Positions 24,527 to 33,533 of a stretch of 64,000 nucleotides of DNA are shown in pieces. The notes under the pieces were generated by a model. It was given only the letters and a program-made list of their open reading frames with translations. It was not told the DNA's origin and did not search any database. Where the stretch lies: NCBI RefSeq assembly GCF_002272745.1, contig NZ_NPBD01000007.1:682001-746000 (forward strand), given 5' to 3'. Position numbers and translations under genes: made by a program. Origin of the DNA: Terribacillus saccharophilus. Lineage in GTDB: Bacteria; Bacillota; Bacilli; Bacillales; Amphibacillaceae. Position 1 is the first letter of the stretch; each line of letters starts with the position of its first letter.

Positions 24527-25855
24527 ATGTTTGATAAGTTCAGTAAATTCTTGATTCCAATTGCCGGTAAGCTGAATAACAATCGCTATCTAGGTGTGCT
24601 GCGGGACGCCTTTATGCTGGCATTTCCATTAACGATTTTCGGTTCGATCATGGTTGTATTGGCTAACTTGCCATTCCTCGATAATGTGATGAGTGAATCG
24701 CTGCTCGCTGGTATTCAGGAGTCTCTCGGACCAGCACCGAATGCCACGATGAATATTGCATCTGTCTTTGTTGTCTTCGGTATAGGGTACTATTTGGCAA
24801 GAAGCTATGGTGTGGAAGCTATTTTCGGCGGAGCTATAGCATTGACCGCATTCTTGCTGCTGACACCATTCGTTGTGTCAACAGAGAGCGGTGAAGTGGT
24901 GAATAATGTGCTTGCTGTCGATCGTCTTGGAGCGAAGGGTATGTTCCTCGGTATGATTGTCGCCTTCCTTTCGGGTGAGATTTATCGTTTTATTACACAG
25001 AAGAAAATTGTCATTAAGATGCCAGCAGGTGTACCGCCAGCTGTATCGAAATCATTCGCTGCCCTCATCCCGGCGGTTGTTACGCTAACTGTATTCTTAA
25101 TACTTAATATCATTGTTACACAAGTCTTCAACACGAATTTGCATGATGTCATCTTCAATACAGTGCAAGCACCGCTTGTCGGACTTGGCGGAGGGCTTAC
25201 GGCTACATTGATTGCTGTATTCTTCATCCAGATCCTATGGTTCTTCGGACTGCACGGACAAATCATCATCAACTCCGTGATGGATCCAATTTGGAACACT
25301 TTGTCTTTGGAAAACCTGCAAGTTTATACAGCTGGTGGTGAAGTACCGCATATCATCAATAAACAGTTCATGGAGGTGTATCTTGTTGGAGCAGGAGGGA
25401 CTGGAATGACACTTGCTGTACTAGTGGCAATCCTTCTGTTCATGCGGAGCAAGCAGATGAAGCAGGTCGGTAAGCTAGGAATCGGGCCTGGTATTTTCAA
25501 TGTTAACGAACCAGTCATTTTCGGACTGCCGATTGTAATGAATCCGCTGATTCTGCTTCCTTGGATTATTGCGCCAATGATTGTAACTGTTGTCAGCTAT
25601 ATAGCGATGGCTATTGGTCTCGTGCCGCCGCCAACTGGAGTCACGATTCCATGGACCGTGCCGATTTTCATTAGCGGATTCCTGGCAACCAATTCGATTG
25701 CCGGTTCGCTGCTGCAGCTCGTTAACGTCTTGATCGTATTCGCCATTTGGTTCCCATTCCTCAAATTTATCGACCGGATGAATATAAAGCAGGAAAGAGA
25801 CGCGGAGCAGAAAAATGCAGAAACGGATATGCAAGTACCAAAGGAGAAGATTTGA
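24527..25855 (+). CDS. PTS cellobiose-type EIIC permease
   Basis: The 442-residue integral membrane permease has about ten transmembrane segments. Cellobiose-family landmarks are visible: FMLAFPLTIFGSI, MPAGVPPAVSKSFAALIP, WFFGLHGQ, the GPGIFNVNEPVIFGLPIVMNP loop with the substrate-binding Glu, and the C-terminal PWTVPIFISGFLATN. It imports a beta-diglucoside such as cellobiose with phosphorylation. RBS AAAGGAGG. The glucosidase gene starts 1 bp after its stop codon. Confidence 0.96.
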   Translation: MFDKFSKFLIPIAGKLNNNRYLGVLRDAFMLAFPLTIFGSIMVVLANLPFLDNVMSESLLAGIQESLGPAPNATMNIASVFVVFGIGYYLARSYGVEAIFGGAIALTAFLLLTPFVVSTESGEVVNNVLAVDRLGAKGMFLGMIVAFLSGEIYRFITQKKIVIKMPAGVPPAVSKSFAALIPAVVTLTVFLILNIIVTQVFNTNLHDVIFNTVQAPLVGLGGGLTATLIAVFFIQILWFFGLHGQIIINSVMDPIWNTLSLENLQVYTAGGEVPHIINKQFMEVYLVGAGGTGMTLAVLVAILLFMRSKQMKQVGKLGIGPGIFNVNEPVIFGLPIVMNPLILLPWIIAPMIVTVVSYIAMAIGLVPPPTGVTIPWTVPIFISGFLATNSIAGSLLQLVNVLIVFAIWFPFLKFIDRMNIKQERDAEQKNAETDMQVPKEKI

Positions 25856-25856
25856 T

Positions 25857-27272
25857 ATGGAAGTGACAGAACAAAAACAAAAGCAAATAAAGTATGTATT
25901 TCCTGATAACTTTTGGTGGGGTTCTTCCTCATCGGCGCCTCAGATGGAAGGTGCTGCGGATGTAGACGGGAAGACGCAGAACATTTGGGATTATTGGTAT
26001 GAACAGGAGCCGAATCGTTTTCATAACGGTATCGGTCCTGCTGATACATCTGGATTCTACTATCGTTACAAAGAAGACATTGCTCTAATGAAGCAAGTCG
26101 GCCATAACTCTTTTCGGTTCTCCATATCCTGGTCGAGGCTGATACCGGAGGGCACAGGAGCAATCAATGAAAAAGCAGCAGCATTTTATCAGGACGTAAT
26201 TGATGAATTGCTTGATAACGATATCGAGCCTTTCGTTAATCTATTCCATTTTGATATGCCTATGGTGATGCAGGAAATAGGCGGCTGGGAAAGCAGAGAA
26301 GTCGTCGATGCCTATCGGGATTATGCAGCGGCATGCTTCCGTCTGTTCGGCGATAAAGTGAAGAAGTGGTTCACGCATAACGAGCCGATCGTGCCTGTAG
26401 AGGGCGGTTATTTGTATGACTTTCATTATCCGAATGTCGTAGATTTCAGGCGGGCTGTACAAGTGGGATATCATACGCAGCTCTCGAGTGCACTTGCCAT
26501 TCAGGCGTACCGAGAACAAGGGCAGGATGGTGAGATTGGTATCATTTTAAATCTGACGCCATCGTATCCGCGTAGCAGCAATCCCGCTGATGTGGAAGCT
26601 TCCCGAATTGCCGATGCTTTCTTCAACCGCTCCTTCCTGGATCCATCTGTGAAAGGTGAATTTCCGTATAAACTGGTAGACATACTTCGAAATGAGGGCT
26701 ATATGCCAGTTTATACGGAAGCAGATTTGAATGTCATTCGTGAGAATACGGTCGATTTGCTCGGAGTGAACTATTATCAGCCGCGGCGTGTGAAGGCAAA
26801 GGAACATACTGTCCACCCAGATGCACCGTTCATGCCTGACAGATTCTTTGATTCCTATGAGATGCCTGGCCGGAAGATGAATGTGCATCGAGGCTGGGAG
26901 ATCTATGAAAAAGGAATTTACGATATACTTGTCAACCTGCGTGATAATTATGGAAACATCCCTTGTTTCATTTCTGAAAATGGTATGGGTGTTGAAGGGG
27001 AAGAGAAGTTCCGTGATGCTGAAGGGATCATTCAGGATGACTATCGAATTGATTTCATCAAGGATCATTTACGCTGGGTGCAGAAGGCCTTAAATGAAGG
27101 AGCAAATGTAAAGGGATATCATTTGTGGACGTTCATGGATAATTGGTCGTGGACGAACGCATATAAAAATCGCTATGGCTTTGTATCGGTTAACCTGGAG
27201 AAAGACGGGGAACGTACTATCAAGAAAAGTGGTGAATGGATGAGACAAGTCGTACAGCGAAACGGCTTCTAA
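25857..27272 (+). CDS. 6-phospho-beta-glucosidase, GH1
   Basis: A 471-residue GH1 enzyme that hydrolyses the phosphorylated disaccharide imported by the PTS. Signatures are the N-terminal FWWGSSSSAPQMEGA, acid/base Glu in FTHNEPIVPVEG, nucleophile Glu in FISENGMGVEG, and HLWTFMDNWSWTNAY with a phosphate-binding region near YKNRYG. Start is ATG 25857 with AAAGGAGAAG ahead; an upstream in-frame ATG lies inside the EIIC gene and is rejected. No signal peptide, consistent with a cytoplasmic enzyme. Last gene of the PTS operon. Confidence 0.94.
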   Translation: MEVTEQKQKQIKYVFPDNFWWGSSSSAPQMEGAADVDGKTQNIWDYWYEQEPNRFHNGIGPADTSGFYYRYKEDIALMKQVGHNSFRFSISWSRLIPEGTGAINEKAAAFYQDVIDELLDNDIEPFVNLFHFDMPMVMQEIGGWESREVVDAYRDYAAACFRLFGDKVKKWFTHNEPIVPVEGGYLYDFHYPNVVDFRRAVQVGYHTQLSSALAIQAYREQGQDGEIGIILNLTPSYPRSSNPADVEASRIADAFFNRSFLDPSVKGEFPYKLVDILRNEGYMPVYTEADLNVIRENTVDLLGVNYYQPRRVKAKEHTVHPDAPFMPDRFFDSYEMPGRKMNVHRGWEIYEKGIYDILVNLRDNYGNIPCFISENGMGVEGEEKFRDAEGIIQDDYRIDFIKDHLRWVQKALNEGANVKGYHLWTFMDNWSWTNAYKNRYGFVSVNLEKDGERTIKKSGEWMRQVVQRNGF

Positions 27273-27273
27273 T

Positions 27274-27300
27274 AGTGGCGGCCAATATGGCCGTCATTTT
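27274..27300 (+). terminator. Weak hairpin between the GH1 and GntR genes
   Basis: GGCGGCCA, ATA, TGGCCGTC followed by ATTTTCATT. The stem is good but the T-tract is short, so partial read-through into the GntR gene is likely. Confidence 0.5.
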
Positions 27301-27374
27301 CATTGGCAGATTGCTGCAATTCCAGTATTTTGATAAGCTAACAACAAACAGATCGGCAGCAGAGGAGGAACACT

Positions 27375-28088
27375 ATGAAATATCAAGTCATATCAGAAGA
27401 AATCAGACATCGTATCGAATCAGGATTCTACCCTCTGGACCAGCCGTTACCAGATGAGCATAGCCTTGTCGAAGAATTTTCCTGCAGTAGGATGACAGTT
27501 AAGCGCGCGCTTGATGTACTTGCATCAGAAGGAATCGTTTTCCGAAAGCGCGGACATGGAACGTTCATTGTGCAGTCTTCCTTCCAATCGGACTATATTC
27601 ACGTAGGAACGAATGAAACACTCGGCTTCACCAGCTTAATGAAGGAAAAGCAAGTCACCTCAAAGCTTATATTGTTTGACATGATAGCTCCTACAGCTGA
27701 AGTAGCATCGTATTTAGCCATCTCGGAAGATACTCCGGTCTATCATCACATCCGTGTACGCTGTGTTAATGATAATCCTCATGTTATTGAGGAAACGTAT
27801 ATGCCGACTCCGCTCATTCCAGGCATCACTCCGACCATTTTGCATAACTCGGTTTATGCATACATGGAGAAAGAACTTGGCTTGAAAATAGCGGGATCGC
27901 GCCGACGAATCAGAGCGGAACAAGCAACAGCACAAGACATGGAGGAATTGGGACTATCCGAAAATGAGCCTGTACTTGTGATCGAGCAGGTTGCTTATCT
28001 CAATACTGGCATTGCCTTCGAATATTCCTTTGCAAGACATCGTTTTGACAAGTTCGAAATTACAACAGTAAATATAAATGCTAAGTGA
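27375..28088 (+). CDS. GntR/HutC-family repressor of the cellobiose PTS operon
   Basis: The 237-residue protein has an N-terminal winged-helix GntR domain (DEHSLVEEFSCSRMTVKRAL, RKRGHGTFIV) and a C-terminal UTRA ligand-binding domain (from about residue 90 to 230). HutC-type members sense sugar phosphates and release DNA when bound. The TCTAGA palindrome over the -35 of the upstream operon is its probable operator. RBS AGAGGAGG. Placed directly after the GH1 gene; local repression is inferred from position. Confidence 0.9.
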   Translation: MKYQVISEEIRHRIESGFYPLDQPLPDEHSLVEEFSCSRMTVKRALDVLASEGIVFRKRGHGTFIVQSSFQSDYIHVGTNETLGFTSLMKEKQVTSKLILFDMIAPTAEVASYLAISEDTPVYHHIRVRCVNDNPHVIEETYMPTPLIPGITPTILHNSVYAYMEKELGLKIAGSRRRIRAEQATAQDMEELGLSENEPVLVIEQVAYLNTGIAFEYSFARHRFDKFEITTVNINAK

Positions 28089-28117
28089 CCCGTCAGCTTC
28101 TGGCGGGTCACATTTTT
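28085..28117. terminator. Bidirectional terminator between the GntR and RpiR genes
   Basis: GTGACCCGTCA, loop GCTTC, TGGCGGGTCAC followed by ATTTTTG. The minus-strand RpiR gene ends inside its right arm (stop at 28108-28110). Confidence 0.88.
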
Positions 28118-28953
28118 GTTGCGGCGATAGCGTTCCGTACCTTTTCAACGGAAGTTTGGGCTTTTTCTTTCTGACGCATAATGACTGTCACATAAAGGGC
28201 ATCAATAATACTCAGCTGTGCAATCCGCGACGCAAGCGCTTCGGAACGATAATCGGTTTCCTCCGAGCTAGTATGCAAGGCAATGTTCACCTGCTGGCCG
28301 ATTGGGGATTTTGGAAAACCGGTGATGGCGATTGTTTTGGCACCTGTTTTCTTGACAGTTTGAAGCAGCAGATACGCATCCTTGCTGGCGCCTGAATGGG
28401 AAAAAATAAATGCGACATCTTGATTAGTCAGTTGAGAGGCAGACATGAGCTGCAAGTGGGCATCAGGAAAAGCAAAAGCCGGCACACCAGAGCGGACAAA
28501 CTTATGGTATGCATCCATTGCGACCATATTTGATCCGCCAAATCCATAAAACTCCACTCTTCTTGCCTCTAGGAGCAAGGTGACAGCCTGCTCAAGTTCT
28601 GCCTTGTTCAGAACCTGCAATGTATTTTCCAATGTCCGAATATTGGATTGAAAAATCTTTTCAGCAACCATTATTGCTTCATCCGTATCATTTACATCCT
28701 CGTGCAGCATCTTATTAGGGGCGATGATTTCTGGTGCTAATGCAATTTTCAGCGCTTGAAAGCCTTTATAGCCGATTCGTTTACAGAAACGAGATACAGT
28801 AGCATCCGCTACTTCGAGCTGATCTGCTACTTGGCTGATAGTCTGGTGAACAATTTTTTCCGGGTGTTCCAAAATGAAATCTGCAATTTTTTTCTCTTTT
28901 TCACTCAATCTTGGATAGTGGGAGCGAATGCCCATTAATCCTTGTTGTGCCAA
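28108..28953 (-). CDS. RpiR/MurR-family regulator, probable gluconate regulator
   Basis: A 281-residue regulator with an N-terminal HTH_6 domain (LSEKEKKIADFILEHPEKI, VADATVSRFCKRIGYKGFQ) and a C-terminal SIS sugar-phosphate domain (RVEFYGFGGSNMVAMDAYHKF, VAFIFSHSGASKDAYLLL). It is divergent from gnd-gntK-gntP, and the shared intergenic region holds two GAAAATTATTTT palindromes that fit an RpiR operator. The open frame starts with TTG at 28953; an internal ATG seven codons later (before GIRSHYPRL) with AAGGA ahead is an alternative start. B. subtilis uses GntR for its gluconate operon, so this is a different regulator type. Confidence 0.88.
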   Translation of the reverse strand: MAQQGLMGIRSHYPRLSEKEKKIADFILEHPEKIVHQTISQVADQLEVADATVSRFCKRIGYKGFQALKIALAPEIIAPNKMLHEDVNDTDEAIMVAEKIFQSNIRTLENTLQVLNKAELEQAVTLLLEARRVEFYGFGGSNMVAMDAYHKFVRSGVPAFAFPDAHLQLMSASQLTNQDVAFIFSHSGASKDAYLLLQTVKKTGAKTIAITGFPKSPIGQQVNIALHTSSEETDYRSEALASRIAQLSIIDALYVTVIMRQKEKAQTSVEKVRNAIAATKM

Positions 28954-29006
28954 GAAAATCAGCTGCCTTTCGTCCTAATTGTATAAGCAGTATAGCATAA
29001 ATTCAT

Positions 29007-29070
29007 TGAAAGCGGTTGCTATATGAAAATTATTTTCGTATTATGGTATCATAAATAGAAAATTATTTTG
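29007..29070 (+). promoter_or_regulatory. gnd-gntK promoter with cre site and two RpiR-type operators
   Basis: -35 TTGCTA (29016-29021), 17-bp spacer, -10 TATTAT (29039-29044). A cre-like site TGAAAGCGGTTGCT (29007-29020) covers the -35. The perfect palindrome GAAAATTATTTTC (29025-29037) sits between -35 and -10, and a second copy with one changed base, GAAAATTATTTTG, lies at 29058-29070, 33 bp downstream and next to the ribosome-binding site. Confidence 0.8.
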
Positions 29071-29085
29071 AAGGAGCTAACTATT

Positions 29086-29982
29086 ATGCATATTGGTTTA
29101 ATTGGTCTTGGAAAAATGGGATTCAATCTTGGTTTGAACTTATTAGATAATAACTTCGATGTTGTAGCTTTTGATGTAAGTGAAGAAGCACGTGCTAAAT
29201 TTGCTGAATCTAAAGGATCTGCTGCTGGTTCTCTAAAAGAATTGGTAGAACAACTGCCAAGCCCTAAAATCGTCTGGTCAATGGTACCGGCTGGTGAGAT
29301 TACCGATAAAGTACTGCAGGAATTGAAAGGATACCTTTCTGAGGGAGACATCCTGTTGGATGGTGGTAACTCTAACTACAAGCAATCCGTTGAAAGATCA
29401 AAAATCTTCTCTGAAACAGGCGTTCATTTCTTCGATGTTGGTACGAGCGGCGGAACTGACGGTGCTCGTAACGGCGTGTGCACAATGATCGGCGGCGATG
29501 CAGAAGTGTTCAAGACAATTGAGCCGATCTTCCAAGCGATTAGTGTAGAAAATGGCTATCACTATGCTGGTAAAAGCGGCAGCGGCCACTTCCTGAAGAT
29601 GGTCCACAATGGTATCGAATATGGCATGATGCAGGCGATTGCTGAAGGCTTTGAAGTATTAGAGAAAAGTGATTACGACTTTGATTATGAACAAGTTGCG
29701 AAAATGTGGAACAACGGCTCTGTTGTCCGTTCTTGGCTGATGGAACTAGTGGAATCTGCTTTCAGCAAAGATCCAAAACTTGATGCGATTCGCGGCGTGA
29801 TGCACTCTTCCGGTGAAGGGAAATGGACTGTCGAAACTGCGCTGGAATTACAAGCAGCGACACCTGTTATCGCAATGTCACTTATGATGCGTTACCGTTC
29901 CTTGGACGAAGATACTTTCTCTGGAAAAGTAGTCGCAGCACTGCGAAATGAATTCGGTGGACATGCAGTGGTGAAACGGTAA
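29086..29982 (+). CDS. gnd: 6-phosphogluconate dehydrogenase, decarboxylating, short NAD-type
   Basis: The 298-residue protein is the short form (YqeC/GntZ-like), not the ~470-residue pentose-phosphate enzyme. It has the Rossmann motif GLIGLGKMGFNLGLNL, DGGNSNYKQS, the substrate motif FFDVGTSGGTDGARNG, and the catalytic Lys in GHFLKMVHNGIEYGMMQA. It converts 6-phosphogluconate to ribulose 5-phosphate. ATG 29086 follows AAGGAG; a TTG six codons earlier lies within the operator region and is rejected. It is first in the gluconate operon, with gntK 20 bp downstream. Confidence 0.93.
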   Translation: MHIGLIGLGKMGFNLGLNLLDNNFDVVAFDVSEEARAKFAESKGSAAGSLKELVEQLPSPKIVWSMVPAGEITDKVLQELKGYLSEGDILLDGGNSNYKQSVERSKIFSETGVHFFDVGTSGGTDGARNGVCTMIGGDAEVFKTIEPIFQAISVENGYHYAGKSGSGHFLKMVHNGIEYGMMQAIAEGFEVLEKSDYDFDYEQVAKMWNNGSVVRSWLMELVESAFSKDPKLDAIRGVMHSSGEGKWTVETALELQAATPVIAMSLMMRYRSLDEDTFSGKVVAALRNEFGGHAVVKR

Positions 29983-30002
29983 AGAAAAGGGAGGGGAATA
30001 CG

Positions 30003-31544
30003 TTGGCAGCTTCCTATATGATCGGTGTAGACATGGGCACAACAAGTACGAAGGCAGTCCTGTTCACTACCAAAGGCGAAGTAATTGCAAAGGAAGGTAT
30101 TGAATATCCTTTGCATTCGCCGACAGCTGAAACAGCCGAACAAGATCCGGAAGTCATCTATCAAGCTGTTGTCACAGCAATCCGGGATACGATCCAAGTT
30201 AGCGGTGTAGACAAAGCGGCAATCCGCTGCATCTCCTTCAGTTCGGCGATGCATAGTGTCATTGCAGTGGATGCAGACAACAAACCGTTGACAGCATGTA
30301 TTACTTGGGCTGATAACCGAGCGACGAAATGGACGGAGAAGATAAAAGAAGAGACGGATAGCCATAGCGTCTATTTGCGCACCGGCACACCGATTCATCC
30401 GATGGCGCCTCTGTCAAAATTGCGCTGGCTCAAAGAAGAGCATCCAGCTACATTTGAACAAGCAGCTAAATTCATTTCGATTAAAGAGTATGTCTTTTTC
30501 AAGCTGTTCGGCAGTTATAAGGTAGATTATTCTATCGCATCTGCAACTGGGATGTTCAATTTAGAAGAGCTTGCTTGGGACAAGGAAGCATTGCAGGTAG
30601 CTGGTGTTACGGAAGATAAGTTATCTGAGCCAGTTTCGACAACGTATCAATTCATTGGTCTTACAGAGCAAATGGCTGAACTGCTTGGAGTACTGCGTCA
30701 AACACCGTTTATCATCGGTGCAAGTGACGGTGTTCTATCGAACTTAGGTGTAGGCGCAGTTGACGAAGGCGTAGTAGCTGTCACAATCGGAACAAGCGGT
30801 GCAATCCGTGCTGTAACGGACAAGCCAACGACTGATCCAAAGGGCCGTATTTTCTGTTATGCCTTGACGGAGGATCATTGGGTTATCGGCGGTCCCGTGA
30901 ATAACGGGGGCGTCGTGCTGCGCTGGGTACGGGATGAACTCGGAGCTGCTGAGACAGAAACGGCAGCTAGACTTGGTATCGATCCATATCAAGTGCTGAC
31001 AAAAATCGCTTCAACGGTAAATCCAGGATCAGACGGCTTGCTGTTCCATCCGTATCTGGCTGGGGAGCGAGCACCGCTTTGGGATGCCAATGCACGCGGC
31101 TCTTTCTTCGGACTTGGTCTGCATCATAAAAAGGAGCATATGATTCGAGCAGTACTGGAAGGTGTGCTTTTCAATCTGTACTCTGTGCTGCTAGCTTTGA
31201 CAGAACTAACCGGTAAACCGAAACGGATTCAAGCAACAGGCGGATTTGCGCGATCTGAATTGTGGAGACAAATGATGGCGGATATTTTCGATCAGGAAGT
31301 CCATATTCCGGAAAGCTATGAAAGCTCCTGCTTAGGTGCAGCTGTTCTCGGATTATACAGCTTAGGAGATATTGATTCCTTTGATGTGGTGAACGATATG
31401 ATCGGCAGAACGCATCATCATACACCAGATCCGGAATGTGTTGAAGTATATCAGGAACTCATGAGTATCTACATTCAGCTTTCAAGAAGCTTCCAGACAG
31501 AATATGAACGAATCGCTGATTTCCAGCGGAGGATGCTGCACTAA
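30003..31544 (+). CDS. gntK: Gluconokinase
   Basis: A 513-residue FGGY-family carbohydrate kinase that phosphorylates gluconate. Visible signatures: IGVDMGTTSTKAVLF (phosphate 1), TWADNRA, GASDGVLSNLGVGAV, GTSGAIR (phosphate 2) and ATGGFARSELWRQMMADI (adenosine site). Length matches Bacillus GntK. TTG start with GGGAGGGG upstream. It lies between gnd and gntP, which makes gluconate the most likely substrate among FGGY sugars. Confidence 0.93.
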   Translation: MAASYMIGVDMGTTSTKAVLFTTKGEVIAKEGIEYPLHSPTAETAEQDPEVIYQAVVTAIRDTIQVSGVDKAAIRCISFSSAMHSVIAVDADNKPLTACITWADNRATKWTEKIKEETDSHSVYLRTGTPIHPMAPLSKLRWLKEEHPATFEQAAKFISIKEYVFFKLFGSYKVDYSIASATGMFNLEELAWDKEALQVAGVTEDKLSEPVSTTYQFIGLTEQMAELLGVLRQTPFIIGASDGVLSNLGVGAVDEGVVAVTIGTSGAIRAVTDKPTTDPKGRIFCYALTEDHWVIGGPVNNGGVVLRWVRDELGAAETETAARLGIDPYQVLTKIASTVNPGSDGLLFHPYLAGERAPLWDANARGSFFGLGLHHKKEHMIRAVLEGVLFNLYSVLLALTELTGKPKRIQATGGFARSELWRQMMADIFDQEVHIPESYESSCLGAAVLGLYSLGDIDSFDVVNDMIGRTHHHTPDPECVEVYQELMSIYIQLSRSFQTEYERIADFQRRMLH

Positions 31545-31567
31545 GCAGCAACTTCCGCCTATAGGTT

Positions 31568-31581
31568 TGAAAGCGCTTAAA
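31568..31581 (+). promoter_or_regulatory. CcpA cre site between gntK and gntP
   Basis: TGAAAGCGCTTAAA matches the cre consensus and lies 23 bp before the gntP start. It could act as a roadblock giving an extra layer of catabolite repression on the permease. Confidence 0.75.
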
Positions 31582-31603
31582 TAGAGAGAGGAGAAATCGA
31601 GAG

Positions 31604-32926
31604 ATGGATATCTATCTTTTACTCATGACATTGTTATCGATTGTGATCGTCATCATCGGTGTCACGTTATTTAAATGGCATGCTTTTATTAGTTTGACGG
31701 TTGCCAGTCTATTCCTTGCTATTACAGCAGGTTTGTCATTTGACCAGATTGTTGGGGCCTATGAAACGGGTGTCGGCGGCGTGCTCGGACATCTCGTCGG
31801 TATTTTGGCGCTCGGAACCATACTTGGTAAGATGATGGCAGATTCCGGAGCAGGTAATCAGGTGGCAGATTTCTTCGTTAAGATATTTGGGCCGAAAAAA
31901 TTGCCATGGGCAATGTTTATAGCTGGTTTCATCATTGGAATTCCAGTCTTTTTTGAGGTTGGTATTCTGATAGTACTTCCGCTCGTTATCAGTATCTATA
32001 AGACAACAAAGCAGAATATCTTGCTGATCGCTTTGCCGGTCATCGCAGGTCTTTCCATTGTGCACGGACTTGTGCCGCCGCATCCTGGTGCGCTTGCAGC
32101 TATTAGTATTTTTGAGGCAGATCTTGGGATGGTATTATTGTACTCTCTTATTATCGCTATCCCAGCGGGGATTATCGGCGGACCGGTATTTGCCAAATGG
32201 GTGTATAAGCGTGTGATTCCAGAAGGTGAGCCTAATCTCATTAAAGTCACTCAGCCTGAAAGCAAGCCAGGCACAGGAATTAGCTTCTTTGTTATATTGC
32301 TGCCAGTTATATTAATGATTCTATCAGCAATTGGGCCGTATCTGCCGCTTCCAAGTTTAGCAGAGAAACTGCTTGTCTTTATTGGAAGTCCATTAGTAGC
32401 CTTATTGATTGCAGTATTTGCTGCTTACTACTTCCTTGGTTTCCGTCAAGGTATGAATAAAGATCGTTTGAAAAAAATGACGGAGGAATGCATCCTGCCG
32501 GTTGGTTCTATCATCTTGATTATTGGTGCTGGCGGAGGGTTCAAGCAAGTACTCATCGACAGCGGAGTTGGCGATACAATCGCGCAAATGTCTGAGCATT
32601 TATCTCTTTCTCCAATTGTACTAGCATTCATCGTTGCCGGCCTGATCCGAATAGCGACAGGATCCGCAACAGTTGCGCTGACAACAGCAGCAGGCATTGT
32701 ATCTCCGATCATCGCACACATGTCAGGCGTCAATCTAGAGCTTCTTGTTATCGCCACTGGAGCCGGTTCTCTCATGTTCTCCCACGTGAATGACGCTGGT
32801 TTCTGGATGGTCAAAGAGTACCTCGGACTTACCGTCAAAGAAACATTCCGAACATGGACCGTTCTCGAAACGATCCTGTCATTTGTAGCATTCGGCGGCG
32901 TATTGATTATGGATATATTCGTTTGA
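31604..32926 (+). CDS. gntP: Gluconate:H+ symporter
   Basis: A 440-residue GntP-family permease with about 12-14 transmembrane segments. Typical segments are GHLVGILALGTILGKMMADSG near the start, PVIAGLSIVHGLVPPHPGALA in the middle and RIATGSATVALTTAAGI near the end, all family hallmarks. It ends the gluconate operon gnd-gntK-gntP, with a cre site just upstream of its ribosome-binding site. Followed by a long imperfect hairpin and a dispersed repeat. Confidence 0.94.
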   Translation: MDIYLLLMTLLSIVIVIIGVTLFKWHAFISLTVASLFLAITAGLSFDQIVGAYETGVGGVLGHLVGILALGTILGKMMADSGAGNQVADFFVKIFGPKKLPWAMFIAGFIIGIPVFFEVGILIVLPLVISIYKTTKQNILLIALPVIAGLSIVHGLVPPHPGALAAISIFEADLGMVLLYSLIIAIPAGIIGGPVFAKWVYKRVIPEGEPNLIKVTQPESKPGTGISFFVILLPVILMILSAIGPYLPLPSLAEKLLVFIGSPLVALLIAVFAAYYFLGFRQGMNKDRLKKMTEECILPVGSIILIIGAGGGFKQVLIDSGVGDTIAQMSEHLSLSPIVLAFIVAGLIRIATGSATVALTTAAGIVSPIIAHMSGVNLELLVIATGAGSLMFSHVNDAGFWMVKEYLGLTVKETFRTWTVLETILSFVAFGGVLIMDIFV

Positions 32927-32979
32927 TAGATTTCACCTAATTTATATCAGGCTGGAGCAGGAGTTTTTCAGCCAAATAG

Positions 32980-33036
32980 AAATCCGAACTGTAATGCAAT
33001 CTTCTCAAAGTAGAAATAGCATAAGTTCGGATTTTT
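32980..33036 (+). repeat. Long hairpin of the AATCCGAAC family (copy 1), possible terminator
   Basis: AAATCCGAACT (32980-32990) pairs with AGTTCGGATTT (33024-33034), with ATGC/GCAT further in, followed by TTTTTATAT. It lies 54 bp after gntP and may end its transcript. Similar hairpins occur at 35036, 61275 and 63446. Confidence 0.7.
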
Positions 33037-33090
33037 ATATTCCTATTCTCTTAGTGCGAGATACCATTTTAATTTGTAAAACTAATTAGC

Positions 33091-33210
33091 GTAGACAGAA
33101 TACGTAGACTCCTACGGGAACAGCGCGAGCTGAAGACCCCACAGTGGTGTTTTTCCACGAGGAGGCTGAGGCCGTGCCCGTGGAAAGCGAAGTATTCTGT
33201 CGGAGCGGTA
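33091..33210 (+). repeat. Dispersed ~120-bp repeat, copy A (short form)
   Basis: Inverted ends GACAGAATAC (33094-33103) and GTATTCTGTC (33192-33201) enclose AGACTCCTACGGGAACAGC, GAAGACCCC, CGAGGAGGCTGAGG and GTGGAAAGCGAA blocks. The same ordered blocks recur at 35141, 61144 and, inverted, at 60929. This type of GACTCCTGCGGGA...GAGGAGGCT repeat is widespread between genes in Bacillaceae. No coding potential. Confidence 0.85.
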
Positions 33211-33332
33211 CACGGAAGTATTGTTGCTTTAAATTAATTTTGCTTATCAAGAGAAGAAGGATTATGATATCATCATGTGCTTTTCAAGAGGAAAAGCAGT
33301 TGTAACTACTATTTTGGATGGTGAAATCAAAA

Positions 33333-33533
33333 ATGAAACGTTTATATTTTCTCACTGTCATTCCCTTCATCGGGATGCTGGGATTCCTCCCGTTCGTAAA
33401 TAGAGTGGAACCATTTGTACTTGGAATGCCATTCGTCATGTTTTGGGTGGTCCTATGGACTGTTCTTACATCAGTCATTTTGGCTATCATGTACAAACTA
33501 GATCCACGGAATAAAGAGGATGAGAAAAAATGA
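33333..33533 (+). CDS. DUF3311 small membrane subunit of a sodium:solute symporter
   Basis: About 66 residues with two transmembrane segments and the GMPFVMFWVVLWTVLTSVI stretch usual in DUF3311 proteins; the end is charged (LDPRNKEDEKK). DUF3311 genes regularly precede an SSS-family transporter gene, as in B. subtilis yhjC-yhjB, and here the two overlap by 4 bp (ATGA). ATG 33333 is preferred because GGTGA lies 8 bp before it; an in-frame ATG at 33318 is possible. Likely an accessory subunit of the transporter. Confidence 0.85.
   Translation: MKRLYFLTVIPFIGMLGFLPFVNRVEPFVLGMPFVMFWVVLWTVLTSVILAIMYKLDPRNKEDEKK

Noticed and set aside
33091..33210. Insertion sequence
   Set aside because: Inverted ends are present but there is no transposase frame and no clear target-site duplication; treated as a non-coding repeat.
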